From NCBI RefSeq assembly GCF_004339745.1, contig NZ_SMGP01000002.1:930001-994000 (forward strand): 64,000 nucleotides of DNA, read 5' to 3'. The stretch comes from Paraburkholderia sp. BL9I2N2 (GTDB lineage Bacteria > Pseudomonadota > Gammaproteobacteria > Burkholderiales > Burkholderiaceae). The notes below the pieces were generated by a model. It was not told the origin of the DNA and ran no database searches. It saw nothing but the letters and a program-made list of their open reading frames with translations. A program made the position numbers and the translations under genes. How positions within the stretch are numbered: position 1 is the first letter of the stretch; each line of letters starts with the position of its first letter. Positions 60,980-64,000 of this stretch are shown here, one piece after another.

Positions 60980-61426
60980 GTGACAAGACGCGTATCGCTC
61001 GACGATGAAACCGAGTTTGCGATCTGGAAACGCAGAAGCGCAGCGGATGCCACGCAATCGCGCCGCGTTCTAATAGGACATCGTGACAAGGCGATCGGCG
61101 AATCGCTGGTGCTGCTGCTTTCGCTGAAGGGCTACGACGCGATCTACGCCGCAGATCTGATCAAGATGCAAAGCTTTCTGAAGTGGTGGAAGCCGCACGC
61201 GGTTTTGCTCGACACGCGCCTCGACTCCGTTTCCAGCTATGAATTCACGCGCACGGCGCGCGCGGAACGATCCAATGCCGACGTCCTGATGCTGGCCATG
61301 AGCAACGTCTGGCCGCTCGACCCGATCGGCCTGCTGAAAGACGCCGGTTTCGACGGCCATTGCCGGCGCCCCTGTTCGCTCTGGCGCGTGGCGGATATTC
61401 TCGAAAACCACTTCGCCCAGGCGTGA
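60980..61426 (+). CDS. Degenerate response-regulator receiver domain protein
   Basis: The 148-residue protein, after about 30 residues, has a receiver fold (RRVLIGHRDKAIGESLVLLLSLKGYDAIYAADL). It keeps the phosphoacceptor position in LLDTRLDSVSSYEF (D at LLD). It loses the acidic pair (HRDK in place of DD) and the conserved lysine (RRPCSL in place of KP). It probably cannot be phosphorylated normally and may act as an adaptor. GTG 60980 follows a GGAGG site; an upstream GTG at 60959 is an alternative. Confidence 0.7.
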   Translation: MTRRVSLDDETEFAIWKRRSAADATQSRRVLIGHRDKAIGESLVLLLSLKGYDAIYAADLIKMQSFLKWWKPHAVLLDTRLDSVSSYEFTRTARAERSNADVLMLAMSNVWPLDPIGLLKDAGFDGHCRRPCSLWRVADILENHFAQA

Positions 61427-61434
61427 GCGGCCGG

Positions 61435-62994
61435 TCAGCGGCCTTCCGGCAGTGTGAACACGGCAATCGCCGCGCTGAGCTGCCCGGTCTGCGCTTTCAG
61501 CACATCCGCTGACGCGCTCGCTTCTTCCACCAACGCTGCGTTCTGCTGGGTCGTCTGATCCATGCTCGCCACCGCGATGTTGACCTGCTCGATGCCCGAG
61601 CTTTGCTCCACCGAAGCCGCGCTGATCTCTCCCATGATGTCCGTCACGCGACGCACCGCCTGCACGACTTCCTGCATGGTTTCGCCGGCGCGGCTCACGT
61701 ACTGCGAGCCGCCTTCGATCTGTGCCGCGGACTCTTCGATCAGCGTCTTGATCTCCTTCGCGGCCGCCGCGCTGCGCTGCGCGAGGCTGCGCACTTCGCC
61801 CGCCACCACGGCGAAGCCGCGTCCTTCCTCGCCGGCGCGCGCCGCTTCGACCGCCGCATTCAAAGCAAGAATGTTGGTCTGAAACGCGATCCCCTCGATC
61901 ACACCGATGATGTCGCCGATCCGATGCGACGACTGCGAAATGCCGCGCATCGTCTCGACCACCTGGCCGACCACTTCGCCGCCGCGCGCCGCCGTCTCCG
62001 ATGCGTTATGCGCCAACTGGCTCGCCTGCTTCGCGTTGTCGGCGTTCTGCTTCACGGTCGCGGTGATCTGCTCCATGCTCGACGCGGTTTCGCCGAGCGC
62101 GGTGGCCTGCTGCTCGGTACGGCGCGACAGGTCTGCATTGCCGGCGGCGATTTCGTTGGACACCGTCGAGATCAACGTTGCGCCGCCGCGAATCTGCGCG
62201 ATCGCCTGCGCGAGGCGCTGCTGCATGCGCTGCATCGCGGCCAGCAGGCTGGTTTCGTCGCCGGCTTTCGTCTCCACCGTCACGTCGAGGTCGCCATCGG
62301 CGATACGCGCGGCGATCTGCGCCGCGTACGCCGGTTCGCCGCCGAGTTGCCGCAAAATGCTGCGCAGAATCACGCCGATCACGAGCGACACCACCAGGCA
62401 CAGCAGCAACGCGGCGCCCACATACTGGATGAGCGTCGTGTAGAACGCGGCGTCGATATCGTCGGTGAATACGCCGGTGACGATCGTCCAGTCCCACGGC
62501 TTGTACAGCCGCACGTAGTTGATCTTTGGCGCCATTTCGTTGGAGCCCGGCTTCAGGAACTGCAAGTGGATGAAGCCTTCGCCTTCGCGCTGGGCCAGAT
62601 CGGAGCCGTCCTTGAATACATGGCGGCCTTGCGGGTCGGTGAAGCCGCTCATGTCCTTGCCTTCGAGGTCGGCGCGCACGCCGTGCATCAGCACGCGGGC
62701 ATGCGCGTCCTCGATCACGAGGTAGCCGCCTGCACCGTCGTAGCGCATGGCGCGCAGATCGGCCATCGCCGTGCGCTGCGCGTCGGCGAGCGGCATGGTG
62801 CCCGCGGCGACCAGGCCGTTATAGCGATCGAGCACGCTGTACGCCACGCTGACCACGCTCTTCAGTTCCGCCTGGCGGTCGGCGATCATCGTGTCGCGTG
62901 TTTTGAAAGCGCCCCACAGGCCGATTGCCAGAATTCCCATGCACATGACTGCTAGTGCAAGCCAAAGCCGCACCTTCAGGCGAAACCGTTCCAT
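61435..62994 (-). CDS. Methyl-accepting chemotaxis protein with sCache sensor domain
   Basis: The 519-residue chemoreceptor has an N-terminal transmembrane helix (about residues 9-27). The periplasmic sCache domain follows (RYDGAGGYLVIEDAHARVLMHG, LYKPWDWTIVTGVFTDDIDAAFY), then a second helix (LIQYVGAALLLCLVVSLVIGVIL) and a HAMP region. The MCP signalling domain has the hairpin tip EGIAFQTNILALNAAVEAARAGEEGRGFAVVAGEVRSLAQRSA. It signals to CheA/CheW about small organic ligands. It ends convergently close to the receiver-like gene. Confidence 0.94.
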   Translation of the reverse strand: MERFRLKVRLWLALAVMCMGILAIGLWGAFKTRDTMIADRQAELKSVVSVAYSVLDRYNGLVAAGTMPLADAQRTAMADLRAMRYDGAGGYLVIEDAHARVLMHGVRADLEGKDMSGFTDPQGRHVFKDGSDLAQREGEGFIHLQFLKPGSNEMAPKINYVRLYKPWDWTIVTGVFTDDIDAAFYTTLIQYVGAALLLCLVVSLVIGVILRSILRQLGGEPAYAAQIAARIADGDLDVTVETKAGDETSLLAAMQRMQQRLAQAIAQIRGGATLISTVSNEIAAGNADLSRRTEQQATALGETASSMEQITATVKQNADNAKQASQLAHNASETAARGGEVVGQVVETMRGISQSSHRIGDIIGVIEGIAFQTNILALNAAVEAARAGEEGRGFAVVAGEVRSLAQRSAAAAKEIKTLIEESAAQIEGGSQYVSRAGETMQEVVQAVRRVTDIMGEISAASVEQSSGIEQVNIAVASMDQTTQQNAALVEEASASADVLKAQTGQLSAAIAVFTLPEGR

Positions 62995-63250
62995 CTCCGT
63001 ATCCCTTGTACTTGTCGTCGACGCGCCGCCTCGCGGCGGACGCCGCGGCGGTTCATGTCACTCTTTGGATTAACGGCGGAGCGGGGGAAAACTTCAGGCT
63101 TTGCCGGTCGGCTTCGGACGCCGGGCCAGGACGTGGGTGTGGCAGGCTCCGGCCAGAGCGCGAACCCGGCTGGCTCTGTTTACTAAGAGACACGCGCGCG
63201 GCGGCGCCCTTCGCTTAATTTGATGTCGTACTTGCGGATCGGGCCGAGCC

Positions 63251-63790
63251 TCACTCGGCCGGCAGCGTCAGCGACGCAACTTCGCAGCGCGGCCATTGAC
63301 GCAACACGTCGGGCGCCAGCAACAACTTGGCGGCTCGCACGCCCGCGCCCATGACGATCTGGGTCCGCTCCATGACGGCGGCATCGACGAGAATGCGCCA
63401 GTCGTCCGGCAAGCCGAAAGCCGTGATGCCGCCGAACTCCATGCCGCTGTGCTCCACCGCCGCTTCCCGCTTGGCGAACGAAAGCCGCTGCGCGCCCAGC
63501 GCCGCTTTCACCGCGCCGTTGATGTCGAGTCGCAGCGAACCCAGCGAGACCACCGCCGCGTAATGCTCGCCGCCCTCTTTCTTGTAGCGGATCACGATCG
63601 TGTTCGCGCAGTCTTCCAGACCGAAGCCGTAGCGCGCGCTGAATGCGGCGGTATCCGACGCGTCGTCGGTGACGGAGAAAACCGTTACGCCATGCGCCGG
63701 CAATTGCTCGACCACATGCGCAGGCAAATGCGCGCCCAGTTGTTCCGCTGCAATGACGTCCAGCCGCTGTACGAGTTCGTGCGAGTGCAT
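63251..63790 (-). CDS. YbaK/EbsC-type aminoacyl-tRNA deacylase
   Basis: The 179-residue protein starts MHSHELVQRLDVIAAEQLGAHLPAHVVEQLPAHGVTVFSVTDDASDTAAFSARYGFGLEDCANTIVI at ATG 63790. The family motif region includes SFAKREAAVEHSGMEFGGITAFGLPDDWRILVD, with the GGITAFGLP segment that corresponds to GG.SPFG of YbaK proteins. Members remove mischarged amino acids from tRNA or are associated with proline/cysteine editing. Exact target unknown. The extension to 63862 is unlikely. Confidence 0.85.
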   Translation of the reverse strand: MHSHELVQRLDVIAAEQLGAHLPAHVVEQLPAHGVTVFSVTDDASDTAAFSARYGFGLEDCANTIVIRYKKEGGEHYAAVVSLGSLRLDINGAVKAALGAQRLSFAKREAAVEHSGMEFGGITAFGLPDDWRILVDAAVMERTQIVMGAGVRAAKLLLAPDVLRQWPRCEVASLTLPAE

Positions 63791-63927
63791 AGTGAGCAAT
63801 AGTGTAGGAGGATCCCTCGGCATTCTAACGGCACTCTTCGCCCGAGGTGCGCCGCCCGGCACGCAGGCGGCGCGCGCCGGTCACGCTTGTTATAGTGACA
63901 GGCACAAGGTTTGCGAAAGGCTTTGAC

Positions 63928-64000
63928 GTGAAGACCGTGGCTAAGCTTCTTGAACAGTCAGCCCCCGGTCCGCACCCGCCACCTCGTCTTGCCCGCGCGG
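63928..64000 (+). CDS. Start of a further gene, truncated by the window
   Basis: A GTG at 63928 preceded by AAAGG opens a frame that stays open to the right edge and begins VKTVAKLLEQSAPGPH. This resembles the beginning of small CBS-domain proteins, but only about 24 codons are visible, so the assignment is weak. Confidence 0.35.
   Translation, partial: MKTVAKLLEQSAPGPHPPPRLARA

Overview
The window looks like a chromosomal segment of a Paraburkholderia/Burkholderia-type betaproteobacterium. The base composition is GC-rich with strong G/C third positions. It carries an OmpC-type general porin, a DUF4148 protein, a Burkholderia-style H-NS protein with TWxGxGxAPxW motifs, an MctP-type monocarboxylate symporter and a DUF3348/DUF802/OmpA/DUF2894 operon. 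I see no rRNA, tRNA, CRISPR array, prophage or intact insertion sequence. The content is mostly core or accessory-core, with a few decayed loci.

Layout. 0.3-7 kb: a HAD phosphatase, a broken MerR/TipAS regulator, an exported hypothetical protein, a secreted clan GH-A-like glycoside hydrolase with a Thr-Pro linker, an AT-rich gap, and a broken SyrD-like ABC transporter fragment. 6.9-12.8 kb: a periplasmic redox-repair pair (dipZ-msrA) divergent from an OmpR-type two-component system, then an M24 peptidase. 13.2-18.5 kb: a porin, a membrane haem-type protein resembling the anchor of adenylate cyclases, and small proteins (DUF4148, VOC, CPBP). A diiron protein closes this block. 18.7-22.7 kb: an alpha/beta-hydrolase/LuxR fusion, TerB-like, NhaR-like, TerC and zinc-ribbon proteins. 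22.7-27.4 kb: a four-gene operon that I read as a ZorAB/MotAB-like ion-driven motor with two uncharacterised partners. 27.6-31 kb: an NmrA-like reductase, a LysR regulator and a frameshifted DadA-like oxidase. 31-35 kb: mctP with DUF3311, divergent from a sCache histidine kinase/NarL regulator pair. 35-40.7 kb: a BON-like protein and a sulfur-scavenging-looking cluster (lipoprotein sulfatase, its formylglycine-generating enzyme, a MetQ-like binding protein, a YkgJ cysteine-cluster protein). 40.7-48.8 kb: cardiolipin synthase, an H-NS/H1-like chromatin protein, small exported proteins, DUF6765, DUF488, FKBP and a nitrilase-family amidohydrolase. 49-52.3 kb: a ligase-associated helicase and PdeM nuclease without the ligase. 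52.4-55 kb: an 833-residue Gly/His/Asp repeat protein. 55.7-64 kb: an SDR, a BBE oxidoreductase, a SYLF lipoprotein, a SulP transporter, a degenerate receiver, a chemoreceptor, a YbaK-type deacylase and the start of a further gene.

The strongest candidate for an under-described system is the operon at 22703-27437. A MotA/ExbB-like membrane protein with a very long repeat-containing helical tail is translationally coupled to a MotB/OmpA-like peptidoglycan-binding partner, flanked by DUF3348 and DUF2894 proteins. Other notable items are the sulfatase with a non-standard C-A-I-T-R core next to its own maturase, the huge repeat protein, and three independently decayed genes. All assignments are by reading the sequence; no database search was run.
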